In this document: positions 46,388-54,943 of the stretch, piece by piece
Layout: each line of letters begins with the position of its first letter
How positions within the stretch are numbered: the first letter of the stretch is position 1
NCBI GenBank assembly: GCA_023263785.1
Contig: JALQUO010000001.1
Coordinates: 529,693 to 593,692, forward strand
DNA: 64,000 bases
DNA from: Rickettsiales bacterium
GTDB lineage: Bacteria > Pseudomonadota > Alphaproteobacteria > Rickettsiales > Midichloriaceae
Reading direction: 5' to 3'
Notes under the pieces: generated by a model
Seen by the model: only the letters and a program-made list of their open reading frames with translations
Database searches by the model: none
What the model was told of the DNA's origin: nothing
Program-made: the position numbers and the translations under genes

Positions 46388-46403
46388 AGCTGTTTTTACA
46401 GCT
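46388..46403. terminator. Short hairpin between rpmA and the ankyrin gene
   Basis: A perfect 6-bp stem (AGCTGT 46388-46393 with ACAGCT 46398-46403) around TTTT lies right after rpmA. A T-rich stretch follows on the plus strand. It may end rpmA transcripts and touches the last codon of the convergent gene. Confidence 0.5.
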
Positions 46404-47776
46404 TACTTCTTTTCTGCTAATTCGATCTCTCTATTTATCTTAACTGTTCTTAAAATACCAATCACTTCTGGATTCTTAACGTCCTTTGCAACTTGTATAG
46501 GGGTTTTATTCTTATTATTCTTAGTATTCAGACTTGCACCATGGTTTAGAAGTAATGAGATCATTTTGATATCCTGACACTTTATAGCTATTATCAGAGG
46601 TGTATCACCATCTGCACCAACGTCATCCTTTATGTTAACATTAGCACCATTCTGCAAGGCGTATTGCACTGCACCATATGCACTAAGTCCAACAAAGTCG
46701 ATCAAAGCTTTATTTATGTCTTGGTAGTTAGCAGCCATCACTGTTGCTGTTTTCTTCATGTGGGATTTCATATACTCAGATGCTCTGTTGCCTTTTTTAT
46801 CCCTAATAGTTGGATCTATTCCAGCAGATAATAGTACTTCAACGGCCTGCGCATTACCAAGGAGGGTTGCTACATGTAGAGCAGTCTGACCATCGAAGTT
46901 TGTTTTCTGTAGGTCAGCGCCGTGCATTATGAGGGCTCTCAATGCTTTAATCTTATTGAGCTTTATTGCATACATTACAGGTGTATATCCTGTTGAGACT
47001 TCTTGAGCATTTATGTTGGCTCCTTTTTGTACAAGAGATTTAATACCTTGTATGTCATCACTTTTTACAGAAGAAAACAAGAGATCAGTATATTCCTGTT
47101 GATAGAATACTTTTGGTAGATGTTTGTTGCTTTCACTATATTGCTTCTTGCTAATCTGTGGAGGTAAGATAACTGTGTTGTGATCATATATAGGTCTGTT
47201 ATATAGATCGGAATCCAACATCATTTCTTCTATTATAATCTCTTCTTCAATTGCATCATCTTGCTTGACCTTTTGAGCATGATGTACATCATGTTTTTTA
47301 TTTTCGGTTTTATGATTTGTATGATGTTGAGGAGTAGGTGCTGTCTTTTTATGTGTTTGTGCTTTTTCCTCCTGAGGCTTAGGTTGTTGTACTGCTTCTT
47401 GCTTCAGAGGAACTGGTATTGCAATGTTGGAAGTACTAACAGGGGAGGTGGCCTTTGTGATATCTATCTCTTTTTCCTCCTGAGGCTTAGGTTGTTGTAC
47501 TGCTTCTTGCTTCAGAGGAACTGGAATACTAATCTTTCTCTCAGGTGACACTGGGATCGGCAAAGGCGTTGCAGCTAGTTTCGCATTAGGATTCTTAGAA
47601 ATATTATTGGAATCTTGAGTTAGGAGTTTTGTTAAGTCCTGACTATTCAGATTCATTGTAGCATTGGAATCTATATATATTGTTTTTGATTCAGCACTTG
47701 CTTCTGAGCTGATGATCAACAAAACACTAATCATTTTCAACCAACTGCTTTTAATGAAAAAATCTCTAAAAATCAT
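46403..47776 (-). CDS. Exported ankyrin-repeat protein
   Basis: A 457-residue protein with a signal peptide (about 1-28, ending A-S-A-E), a low-complexity Pro/Gln/Lys-rich region with a 19-residue repeat (I-P-V-P-L-K-Q-E-A-V-Q-Q-P and so on, about 84-102 and 120-138), a His-rich stretch (about 144-167), and four to six ankyrin repeats from about 228 to 450 (G-A-N-I-N-A-Q, G-Y-T-P-V-M-Y-A, G-Q-T-A-L-H-V-A, G-D-T-P-L-I-I-A). Ankyrin proteins are typical of Rickettsiales; most are secreted into the host, but the signal peptide here suggests periplasmic or surface location. The partner is unknown. Confidence 0.85.
   Translation of the reverse strand: MIFRDFFIKSSWLKMISVLLIISSEASAESKTIYIDSNATMNLNSQDLTKLLTQDSNNISKNPNAKLAATPLPIPVSPERKISIPVPLKQEAVQQPKPQEEKEIDITKATSPVSTSNIAIPVPLKQEAVQQPKPQEEKAQTHKKTAPTPQHHTNHKTENKKHDVHHAQKVKQDDAIEEEIIIEEMMLDSDLYNRPIYDHNTVILPPQISKKQYSESNKHLPKVFYQQEYTDLLFSSVKSDDIQGIKSLVQKGANINAQEVSTGYTPVMYAIKLNKIKALRALIMHGADLQKTNFDGQTALHVATLLGNAQAVEVLLSAGIDPTIRDKKGNRASEYMKSHMKKTATVMAANYQDINKALIDFVGLSAYGAVQYALQNGANVNIKDDVGADGDTPLIIAIKCQDIKMISLLLNHGASLNTKNNKNKTPIQVAKDVKNPEVIGILRTVKINREIELAEKK
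47362..47524 (-). repeat. 55-bp direct repeat inside the ankyrin gene
   Basis: Copies at 47362-47416 and 47470-47524 are identical over about 55 bases and lie 108 bases apart, encoding the repeated Pro/Gln-rich segment. The spacing is a multiple of three, so recombination between copies keeps the frame. Confidence 0.9.
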
Positions 47777-47784
47777 AATTCGAA

Positions 47785-48426
47785 TTATTTCTCTGTTTTG
47801 TTTTTATAATAATTACAAAGGTCTGTAACTTTACAATCATCACATAAAGGCTTTCTTGCTTTGCAAATATATCTCCCATGTAAAACAAGCCAATGATGTG
47901 CTTCATTTCTGAATCTTTCTGGCACTATTTTCATCAATGCGAATTCAGTGTCATGAGGGGTTTTTGTATTGCATAGTCCAATTCTATTACTAACCCTAAA
48001 CACATGAGTATCAACAGCAATGGTTGGATGATTGAATGCAGTGTTAAGAATAACGTTTGCAGATTTCCTTCCTATTCCTGGGAGCTCTACTAACTCCTCA
48101 AATGAGTTTGGGACTTCTCCACTGTATTTTTCCAACAATACTTTGCTTGTTGCAATAATGTTTTTAGCCTTATTATTGAAATAATTAATGGATTTTATAT
48201 ACTGTTTTAAGCTTTCCTCCCCAAGATTAATCATTTGTTGTGGAGTTTTTGCAACTTTAAAAAGCTCTGGTGTTATTTTATTTACCATTTTGTCTGTAGT
48301 TTGTGCAGATAAAACAACTGCGACAAGCAGTGTATATGGTGAAGTATATTCTAACTCTATTGCAGGAGATTTGTTAACCTCTGCAAATCTTTCAAATAAC
48401 TTCTCTACATTTTCATTAGAAATCAT
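47785..48426 (-). CDS. nth: Endonuclease III
   Basis: Nth removes oxidised pyrimidines from DNA by base excision. The 213-residue enzyme has the helix-hairpin-helix with catalytic Lys (E-L-P-G-I-G-R-K-S-A-N-V), the catalytic Asp in V-D-T-H-V-F-R-V, and the 4Fe-4S cysteines in C-K-A-R-K-P-L-C-D-D-C-K-V-T-D-L-C. All are intact. It starts 8 bases downstream of nothing on its strand and precedes the ankyrin gene by 8 bases. Confidence 0.96.
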   Translation of the reverse strand: MISNENVEKLFERFAEVNKSPAIELEYTSPYTLLVAVVLSAQTTDKMVNKITPELFKVAKTPQQMINLGEESLKQYIKSINYFNNKAKNIIATSKVLLEKYSGEVPNSFEELVELPGIGRKSANVILNTAFNHPTIAVDTHVFRVSNRIGLCNTKTPHDTEFALMKIVPERFRNEAHHWLVLHGRYICKARKPLCDDCKVTDLCNYYKNKTEK

Positions 48427-48495
48427 ATATATAAGTATATAAGATATATTTGGTTCAATAGTTTACTTTTCAGTCAAAGAATAGTCAAATTTATA

Positions 48496-49098
48496 ATGTC
48501 AGGTTTATTAGTTGTTATAACAGGTGGGATAGGAAGTGGGAAATCATTTGTAATGAAATATCTTGAGAGCCTAAGATATTATACAATATATACAGATAAG
48601 ATAGCTCACGAAGTAATTAGCAGTAAAGAATTCCTTACTGCTGCAAGTAATCATTTAAAAAGAAATATAACAATTAAAGACATCAAATCAGAAATAGAAA
48701 ATAACAACCAATTTTTGGATTTCATTGAAGATTTTGTACATCCAGCAGTTCAAAGAATTAGAGATGAAATGATAGAAAGCGCTTTGAAAGACAATAATGT
48801 TGTCTTTGTTGAGATTCCTTTGTTTTTTGAAAAGAAGTTGAGAGATAGCTTGTTAAAATACGGTAAGGTTTTTGTGGTATCGACCATATGTGGCATAGAG
48901 GAACAAATCCTGAGAGCCAAAACAAGGAATGTGAATCTTTCTGATAAAATGCTTAACCTTATTATTGCAAGACAAACTTCCGATGATGTGAGAGTTGCTG
49001 GAAGTGATTTCATAATATATACATATGGGGAAAATAAAGTCATAAAAGACATCAACAAACTTAACAAGGAAGTCCAAAAGCTTCTGCGATCATTATAA
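48496..49098 (+). CDS. coaE: Dephospho-CoA kinase
   Basis: CoaE phosphorylates dephospho-CoA in the last step of CoA synthesis. The 200-residue protein has the P-loop T-G-G-I-G-S-G-K-S, the Y-T-D-K-I-A-H-E substrate segment (usually D-A-D), H-P-A-V near residue 93, and V-E-I-P-L-F-F-E. It overall looks somewhat degraded relative to other CoaE proteins but the key loop is present. dnaQ follows after 9 bases, the conserved coaE-dnaQ order in alphaproteobacteria. Confidence 0.9.
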   Translation: MSGLLVVITGGIGSGKSFVMKYLESLRYYTIYTDKIAHEVISSKEFLTAASNHLKRNITIKDIKSEIENNNQFLDFIEDFVHPAVQRIRDEMIESALKDNNVVFVEIPLFFEKKLRDSLLKYGKVFVVSTICGIEEQILRAKTRNVNLSDKMLNLIIARQTSDDVRVAGSDFIIYTYGENKVIKDINKLNKEVQKLLRSL

Positions 49099-49107
49099 AA
49101 CACCACA

Positions 49108-49818
49108 ATGAGTGATATCATCGAAATCGTATTAGATATAGAAACAACGGGCTTAAGCTTAAGTAAAGGGCATAGAATAATTGAAATAGGCTGTGTTGAA
49201 CTAAAAAATAGAAGAAGAACGGGAAGGATATTTCATAGATATATAAATCCGCAGAGAAAAATAGATCCAGAAGCTATTAGTGTGCATGGAATAAAAGATG
49301 AATTCCTCACTGATAAACCAACCTTTTCAAAAGTTGCTCATGAGTTGAAGGAGTTTCTAAATGCTACTGGAAATTCATTCATTGTTGCTCATAATGCAAT
49401 AGGTTTTGATATGAAGTTTATCAACCATGAGTTTGCACCATGTGGGATAGAACCAATACAACAAAATAGAGTAATTGACTCTCTATTAATAGCTAGGAAA
49501 AAGTTCCCAGGGAGCCCTGTTAGTTTGGATGCTTTGTGTAAGAGATTTGACGTTAGTTTAGCAGATCGTACCAAGCACGGAGCACTTTTAGATGCCGAAT
49601 TGCTAACATCTGTATATATTTTAATGCAAGGCCCCATACAAAGTGAAATATTACTTGAAGCTTTACAAAAACAATCTTATTATAATGAGGCATTGATAAT
49701 TCAGTCGTGTAATGAAAGAACTTTTCATTTGTCTGAGACCGATGTAATAATGCATAAAAGTATGTTACAAAAGGTAAAAGAGCCTTTATGGTTAAAAAAG
49801 TTTAACAGTAAAAAATAA
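49108..49818 (+). CDS. dnaQ: DNA polymerase III epsilon subunit (3'-5' exonuclease)
   Basis: The proofreading subunit of the replicase. The 236-residue protein has exonuclease motif I V-L-D-I-E-T-T-G-L, motif II A-H-N-A-I-G-F-D, and motif III H-G-A-L-L-D-A-E-L-L, giving the full DEDDh set. The C-terminal polymerase-binding tail is present. It is probably cotranscribed with coaE and perhaps ntrX, 33 bases further on. Confidence 0.95.
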   Translation: MSDIIEIVLDIETTGLSLSKGHRIIEIGCVELKNRRRTGRIFHRYINPQRKIDPEAISVHGIKDEFLTDKPTFSKVAHELKEFLNATGNSFIVAHNAIGFDMKFINHEFAPCGIEPIQQNRVIDSLLIARKKFPGSPVSLDALCKRFDVSLADRTKHGALLDAELLTSVYILMQGPIQSEILLEALQKQSYYNEALIIQSCNERTFHLSETDVIMHKSMLQKVKEPLWLKKFNSKK

Positions 49819-49851
49819 GCTTTAAATAAATAACAAAATAATAAAAAGAAT

Positions 49852-51294
49852 ATGAATACAGTTAGAGAAGTGCTTGTAGTTGAAGATAACTACGATATAT
49901 GCGAAATGATAAGGGATATCTTAGGCGAACAAGGGTATAATGTAACTATTGCAAGAAACACAAAAACGGCTCTAGAGGCTGCAGAAAAAATAAAGCCTCA
50001 TTTGATAATACTGGATATATGGCTAGAAGGAAACCATCTGGATGGCATAGGTTTACTAAAGAAGTTGAAACAGATGTTCAACGAGGTTCCAATAATAATG
50101 ATAAGTGGTCACGCAAATGTCGAATTAGCCGCTTCAACTATAAGATTTGGCGCATATGATTTTATAGAAAAACCTTTTAAAGCTGAAAAGCTCTTAATAG
50201 TTGTAAAAAGAGCTTTGGAAGCACGTGATCTAATGGAAATAAATACTTACCTACAACATAATCCTGGTTTAGGTTCTTACTATAAAATATCAAGTGGTAC
50301 ATCCAAAGCAGCACAAAAACTCAGACAAGAAGTAAAAGCAATCGCAAACTCAAACTGTAGAATTATAATAAGTGGAGAAATAGGCTCCCAACCCTCTCTA
50401 ATAGCAAAGGAAATTCATGAAAACTCCCCAAGGTCACAAAAGCCATTCATAACATTAAGCACTACATGTAATGGTAATTATGATGAACTAAACAGAATTA
50501 TTTGTGGCACTGATAACGAACAATCAATTTTTGAAAGAGCGAGTGGTGGCACTTTGGTTCTAGAGAATCTCCACACAATACCATTAAATATACAGAGCAG
50601 AATTCTTGATGCTTTACAAAGAGATTCCATAACAAGAAATGACAAAACAATAAAGTTTGATGTAAGAGTAATTGGAACATTTGAGATTGAAAAAGACTCA
50701 GAAGTAGTTGATTTTGTTAAGAGCCGTTTGCTAAATGAAATGTTATACCATAGGTTGAATGTCAAGAATTTACAAATACCAGGCTTAAGATCAAGAGTAG
50801 ACGACATAATTCATCTCTTTACATTAGCAATTAAAAGTCAGCTAGATAAGTTTTCAAAGGTCAATATCGAATGCCTCAAGCATGCCTTAACTTCATATAA
50901 TTGGCCGTGCAATACTCAAGAGCTTTGTAACACTGCAGAGTACACTCTGATAATGATGAAAATGACAAACTCAGATACAATTACAATTGATATGTTGCAT
51001 CCTAATATTCTTGGAATTGTTAAGAGTGATTTTGCTAGTTTTGCGAACATCACAGAATATCTCGATAAGGACTATAAGAGCGCTAAAAGACATTTTGATA
51101 TAGAATATATCAAAGCACAGCTAAGACGTTTTTCTAACAACGTTGCAAAGACAGCAAGGTTCATGGGAGTTGATAGGGCGGCACTATACAGAAAGATAAG
51201 ATCATTATTAGGTCTGCAAAAATCAGGCGATAAAAAAATTGTACATCTTATAAGTAAAGAGATAGAAAAAAACAAAAAAACGAAGGAGCAGTAA
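49852..51294 (+). CDS. ntrX: NtrX-like response regulator with degraded ATPase domain
   Basis: A 480-residue regulator with an N-terminal receiver domain (about 5-122; V-V-E-D-N, phosphorylated Asp in I-I-L-D-I-W, Lys in E-K-P-F), a central AAA+ domain and a C-terminal Fis-type helix-turn-helix (about 430-470; N-V-A-K-T-A-R-F-M-G-V-D-R-A-A-L-Y-R-K). Walker A, normally G-E-x-G-T-G-K-E, reads G-E-I-G-S-Q-P-S, and the GAFTGA loop that contacts sigma-54 is deleted. It is therefore unlikely to activate sigma-54 promoters and may act as a plain DNA-binding regulator. The partner kinase NtrY is not adjacent. Confidence 0.9.
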   Translation: MNTVREVLVVEDNYDICEMIRDILGEQGYNVTIARNTKTALEAAEKIKPHLIILDIWLEGNHLDGIGLLKKLKQMFNEVPIIMISGHANVELAASTIRFGAYDFIEKPFKAEKLLIVVKRALEARDLMEINTYLQHNPGLGSYYKISSGTSKAAQKLRQEVKAIANSNCRIIISGEIGSQPSLIAKEIHENSPRSQKPFITLSTTCNGNYDELNRIICGTDNEQSIFERASGGTLVLENLHTIPLNIQSRILDALQRDSITRNDKTIKFDVRVIGTFEIEKDSEVVDFVKSRLLNEMLYHRLNVKNLQIPGLRSRVDDIIHLFTLAIKSQLDKFSKVNIECLKHALTSYNWPCNTQELCNTAEYTLIMMKMTNSDTITIDMLHPNILGIVKSDFASFANITEYLDKDYKSAKRHFDIEYIKAQLRRFSNNVAKTARFMGVDRAALYRKIRSLLGLQKSGDKKIVHLISKEIEKNKKTKEQ

Positions 51295-51428
51295 TGTAAC
51301 TGTTGAATTTTTAGAATTTACAGAATATAAAGTTTGCTTATATATACATCTTTGTGCTATAAATTTTAAATGCAGAGCACAGAAAAGTTCTGCAGCAGAG
51401 CACATAAACATATAAAAAACAGTAACTT

Positions 51429-51719
51429 ATGCATATGATCATAGAAGCATTTCACATTCTCCCACTTTACTTAATCGTTCTTCTGTTCGGAGTCCAGTTT
51501 TCATGGAAAGTCTTTAAAAACAAAACAATCATCATACACCAGATGGATCCTTTGCTATTAATCTTATCAGCAATAGGTACAGCTGCAGGAGCTAATGCTC
51601 ACGGTGCTCATGGCGCTCACGAGTTATTTGATCCTTGTTTCGGATACGCTGCTGTTTCTATGTGTGTTGCAGCTAGAATGCTTGGATTGTTTAAAAAATT
51701 TCAGCATGCGAATGCATAG
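51429..51719 (+). CDS. Small His-rich membrane protein, unknown
   Basis: A 96-residue protein with a hydrophobic start (residues 1-23), a second hydrophobic stretch (about 40-53, L-L-L-I-L-S-A-I-G), then a short Ala/His segment (N-A-H-G-A-H-G-A-H-E) and a Cys-containing helix (F-G-Y-A-A-V-S-M-C-V-A-A). It could be a two- or three-helix membrane protein; the His cluster might bind metal. No family recognised. The 130-base gap upstream contains a 10-base direct repeat (GCAGAGCACA at 51372 and 51395). Confidence 0.55.
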   Translation: MHMIIEAFHILPLYLIVLLFGVQFSWKVFKNKTIIIHQMDPLLLILSAIGTAAGANAHGAHGAHELFDPCFGYAAVSMCVAARMLGLFKKFQHANA

Positions 51720-51853
51720 TCTTGCCGAAAAGACAAAAATCATGTAAAAGATGTTGTAAACTCAGTCTTGCTTCTGCCACTTGAGACTTCTCGGTGGATG
51801 ACTGGAAATATTTTTTGTAAAAAATTTTACTTATATATAATTGAAAATTTAAA

Positions 51854-52231
51854 ATGTCAAAAATTGAAAACCTTGTAGCTGAGTTATCTAAACTCACAGT
51901 GTTAGAAGCTGCTGAATTAGCAAAAGCATTAGAAGATCATTGGGGTGTTAGTGCGGCGGCTCCAGTAGCAGTAGCAGCAGTTGGTGCAGCCCCAGCAGCG
52001 GCAGCAGCAGAAGAGAAAACAGAATTCGATGTAGTTCTCACAAGTGCTGGTGAAAAGAAACTTGATGTAATTAAGGCAGTGCGTGAGATATCTCCACAGC
52101 TAACATTACCACAAGCTAAGACTCTGGTTGAAAGTGCTCCACAAAAAGTTAAAGAAGGAGTTTCTAAGGAAGATGCTGAGAAAGCTAAAAAGGCTCTTGA
52201 AGCAGCTGGTGCTAAAGTTGAACTTAAGTAG
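51854..52231 (+). CDS. rplL: 50S ribosomal protein L7/L12
   Basis: The L12 stalk protein that recruits translation factors. The 125-residue protein has the N-terminal dimer domain ([16 protein letters not shown]), an Ala-rich hinge, and the globular C-terminal domain ([29 protein letters not shown]). Neither rplJ upstream nor rpoB downstream is present, which is unusual for this gene. The leader contains short inverted repeats (for example GTCTT/AAGAC at 51719-51734). Confidence 0.97.
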   Translation: MSKIENLVAELSKLTVLEAAELAKALEDHWGVSAAAPVAVAAVGAAPAAAAAEEKTEFDVVLTSAGEKKLDVIKAVREISPQLTLPQAKTLVESAPQKVKEGVSKEDAEKAKKALEAAGAKVELK

Positions 52232-52234
52232 CTC

Positions 52235-52264
52235 AAAAAAACTTGAGAGATTAAGTTCTCTCAA
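52235..52264 (-). terminator. Terminator between rplL and the 52903 gene
   Basis: A perfect 8-bp stem (TTGAGAGA 52243-52250 with TCTCTCAA 52257-52264) lies between the convergent genes. On the minus strand it is followed by a run of seven T (complement of 52235-52241), a good rho-independent terminator for the 52903 gene. On the plus strand the tail is weak. Confidence 0.75.
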
Positions 52265-52279
52265 AATTTCCTTTCACTA

Positions 52280-52903
52280 TTACAGTGAATTTCCTGCAAT
52301 AGCTTTATTTTGTCTCTTACCTTCTAAGGCCTTCACGAAAGATTTCTTAGTCTCTTTAACTTGTCCTCTTAAAGTATTCTGGAAAAGATTTTGTATATAA
52401 TGACAAATCCTCATGAATAAACTACTCTCAGGTAATCTTTCTGCAACTTTCATAGCTGTCACATCTTTAAATTCATCACATAGCTTTTTAAAATCCTCTA
52501 GAACTTTTGGATCCTTTTTCATTAGATCAAGCAAGTATTTGTTAGGATCACCTTGTCCTTCAAAGAATGATTTAGTTTTTGTATCATTACTTATATGATC
52601 TACAATTGCTTGAAAGATTTGTGCATTTGTAGAATCTTTTCTTAATTCTTCTTTTTCAAATTGCTCTATCCATAGATCATTTGCTAGTTTTGTAAGTGCT
52701 TCTTTGTCAGCAGGTGTAAGATGTTTTAGGTTATCCTTCATATCATCTATGCCTTTTAATACTGATTCAAGATTGAAGTCTTCCTTATTCTTATTTTCAT
52801 CAATAAATGTTTTTAGGTTTGCAGTTCTAGTAGTAACACCAATTCTTAATTGAGTTTGTGGTGATAATGCTAACTGTGCTACATAATAATAAATGTCTTG
52901 CAT
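52280..52903 (-). CDS. Unknown helical protein, possible secreted effector
   Basis: A 207-residue protein without recognised homologs and without a signal peptide. It is helical and charged, with a hydrophobic or amphipathic segment near the C-terminus (about 162-176, L-F-M-R-I-C-H-Y-I-Q-N-L-F-Q) and a basic tail ending K-A-I-A-G-N-S-L. This tail layout resembles that of the 15882 protein. The start ATG at 52903 has a strong ribosome-binding site (GGGGGA). A good terminator follows. A type IV effector is a guess based on tail charge. Confidence 0.65.
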   Translation of the reverse strand: MQDIYYYVAQLALSPQTQLRIGVTTRTANLKTFIDENKNKEDFNLESVLKGIDDMKDNLKHLTPADKEALTKLANDLWIEQFEKEELRKDSTNAQIFQAIVDHISNDTKTKSFFEGQGDPNKYLLDLMKKDPKVLEDFKKLCDEFKDVTAMKVAERLPESSLFMRICHYIQNLFQNTLRGQVKETKKSFVKALEGKRQNKAIAGNSL

Positions 52904-52978
52904 TTGTATTTCCCCCTTTTTATATTATTGAATACAAATGTCTACGGTAGCATAAAAAATTTTTTTGACTAAATTTTT

Positions 52979-53815
52979 TTAACTAATGATATTAATCTTT
53001 ATTTCTCCATCGATTCTCCTACAAATAGCAACTAAAGGGATTGCTTTATTCTCTACGATAAATTCAGAATAATTAATTTGAGATAAGTCCGAGACAGTTT
53101 GACCATGCCTTATTTTTCTTGCTATATCATCACTCACACAAATGATTTTAAAATCATTTAGAAACTCAAGGACTGGTATTATACTAGTTGATGAATCGTT
53201 GACTGAGAACTTTCCTATCTTTGTTCTCTTTAGTTCAGATACATAACAGCAAGTTCCAAGCTTTGCAGCAATATCTGTTGCAATGCTTCTGACATAACAA
53301 CCCTTGCCACATTCTAATATAAAGCTTGTATAAGCTCCATCATGAGATACTAGTGATAACTTTATAACTTTTACTTCTCTTTCCTGTAATTCAAATTCTA
53401 TACCATCCCTAGCTAAATCATAAGCTCTCTTTCCATTGACATGAATTGCTGAGTACTTTGGAGGCTTTTGCTTGATGACACCATGAATTTTACTTATGAC
53501 TTCAAGGATTTCATGCAGAGCAGGTATTTTTTCTGATCTTTGTATGATCTTACCAGTTATGTCATCAGTATCAGTTGCCTCGCCCCATCTGACAGTAAAC
53601 TCATAAGTCTTATTCATTCCCATTGCATACTGTAAAGCTTTTGTTGCTTTTCCTACTGCTACAATCAATAGACCTGAGGCAAAAGGATCTAAGGTACCAG
53701 CGTGCCCAACTTTAAAACCTTTTGGAACAGATTTTTTTATTGGATATAATGCTTTTGCTGATGATATCCCAATTTCCTTATCGATTAGAATAAATCCTGG
53801 TTGAAAATTAGTCAT
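52979..53815 (-). CDS. truB: tRNA pseudouridine-55 synthase TruB
   Basis: TruB makes pseudouridine 55 in the T loop. The 278-residue protein has the catalytic segment G-H-A-G-T-L-D-P-F-A-S-G-L-L with the active-site Asp, K-P-P-K-Y-S-A, and C-Y-V-R-S-I-A-T-D-I-A. It overlaps prfB by 8 bases (53808-53815), so the two are translationally coupled. Its usual neighbours rbfA and rpsO are absent. Confidence 0.95.
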   Translation of the reverse strand: MTNFQPGFILIDKEIGISSAKALYPIKKSVPKGFKVGHAGTLDPFASGLLIVAVGKATKALQYAMGMNKTYEFTVRWGEATDTDDITGKIIQRSEKIPALHEILEVISKIHGVIKQKPPKYSAIHVNGKRAYDLARDGIEFELQEREVKVIKLSLVSHDGAYTSFILECGKGCYVRSIATDIAAKLGTCCYVSELKRTKIGKFSVNDSSTSIIPVLEFLNDFKIICVSDDIARKIRHGQTVSDLSQINYSEFIVENKAIPLVAICRRIDGEIKINIIS

Positions 53816-54942
53816 CTTCAGTAATCAAAGTAAATCCTTTACCAGAAAGTTTTAGCTCAAGCATCGAACGAATGAAATCATCTATTTCACCGTCTAGCAC
53901 TGCACCTGTATCAGTTACCTTAAACCCTGTCCTTAGGTCTTTTACCATCTTATATGGGTGCAGTACGTAGGAGCGGATCTGATGTCCCCAGCCAATGTCA
54001 GACTTCTTTTCATTTTCTTCGTTAGCTTTTTCTCTGCGCTTCTGCATTTCAAGCTCATACAGCTTACTTTTTAGCATCGACATACACTCATCTCTGTTTT
54101 TGTGCTGCGAGCGATTGTTCTGACATTGTGCAACGATCCCAGTAGGTATGTGAGTTATTCTTACTGCACTGTCTGTTGTATTGACGTGCTGCCCTCCTGC
54201 ACCACTTGATCTGTAGGTATCGATACGCAGGTCAGACTCAACTATATTTATTTCAACATCATCATTTATAACAGGTATTACATTCACACTTGCAAAGCTA
54301 GTGTGTCTTTTTCCAGCGCTATTGAAGGGTGATATTCTGACTAGCCTATGGATTCCGCTTTCGACTTTAAGCCATCCGAAAGCATTCATCCCTTCAAGTT
54401 TAACTGTAGCTGACTTAACACCTGCTTCCTCACCATCAAGCTGGTCGACAATAGAAATTTTATACCTGTGCTTTTCAGCCCATCTGAGATACATCCTGAG
54501 CAACATTGAAGCCCAATCATCACTCTCAGTACCACCTGCACCTGAGTGGATCTCAAGGAAGCAAGAGCTGCTATCCATCTCATCTGACAACATACACTCT
54601 ATTTCGCTCTGAGATGCTTCTTTAGCAAGGTTTTGAATCTCTTTAGCGATCTCTTCAACTGTTTCATCATCACCAACTTCTTCAGCCATTTTAATGAGTT
54701 CTATTGAGTCATTCAGTTGATATTCTATTTTTTCTATTGCATCTAGTTGCTTCGAGAGATGGTCTCGTTCCATGAAGAGTTTTTTTGCACTCTGAGGGTC
54801 ATTCCAAACACCTTCTGCTGAAGTTAATGAGTCTAATTCTTGTAATCTTATCTTTGCCTTATCAACGTCAAAGATACCTCCTAATAATATTTAGTGAGTG
54901 ACGGATTTGCTCTGTCAAAGCTGATATATCTTGTCTTTGCAT
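53808..54942 (-). CDS. prfB: Peptide chain release factor 2 with programmed +1 frameshift
   Basis: RF2 releases peptides at UGA and UAA. The gene starts at ATG 54942 with a strong ribosome-binding site (AGGAGA), reads 24 codons to M-Q-R...R-R-Y-L, then a TGA at 54868-54870. A +1 shift there continues D-V-D-K-A-K-I into the main frame, giving about 377 residues. The SPF-type anticodon motif, the G-G-Q loop (G-A-G-G-Q-H-V-N) and the long N-terminal domain are present. The 321-codon ORF alone (ATG 54773) would lack part of the N-terminal domain. The start is one base from the maf stop. Confidence 0.95.
54867..54882 (-). promoter_or_regulatory. RF2 autoregulatory frameshift site
   Basis: On the minus strand AGGAGG (54877-54882) precedes TAT CTT TGA C, the same element as in E. 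coli prfB: an internal Shine-Dalgarno sequence, a slippery CTT and a UGA in C context. When RF2 is scarce the ribosome shifts +1 and makes RF2. Confidence 0.97.
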
Positions 54943-54943
54943 A

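Noticed and set aside
50478-50807. Minus-strand ORF of 109 codons inside the ntrX gene
   Set aside because: It is antisense to a clear NtrX-like gene and has no family features; long antisense ORFs are common in AT-rich coding sequence.
54774-54943. Region before the 321-codon RF2 ORF as an intergenic gap
   Set aside because: It encodes the RF2 N-terminus and the programmed frameshift element, so it is part of prfB.
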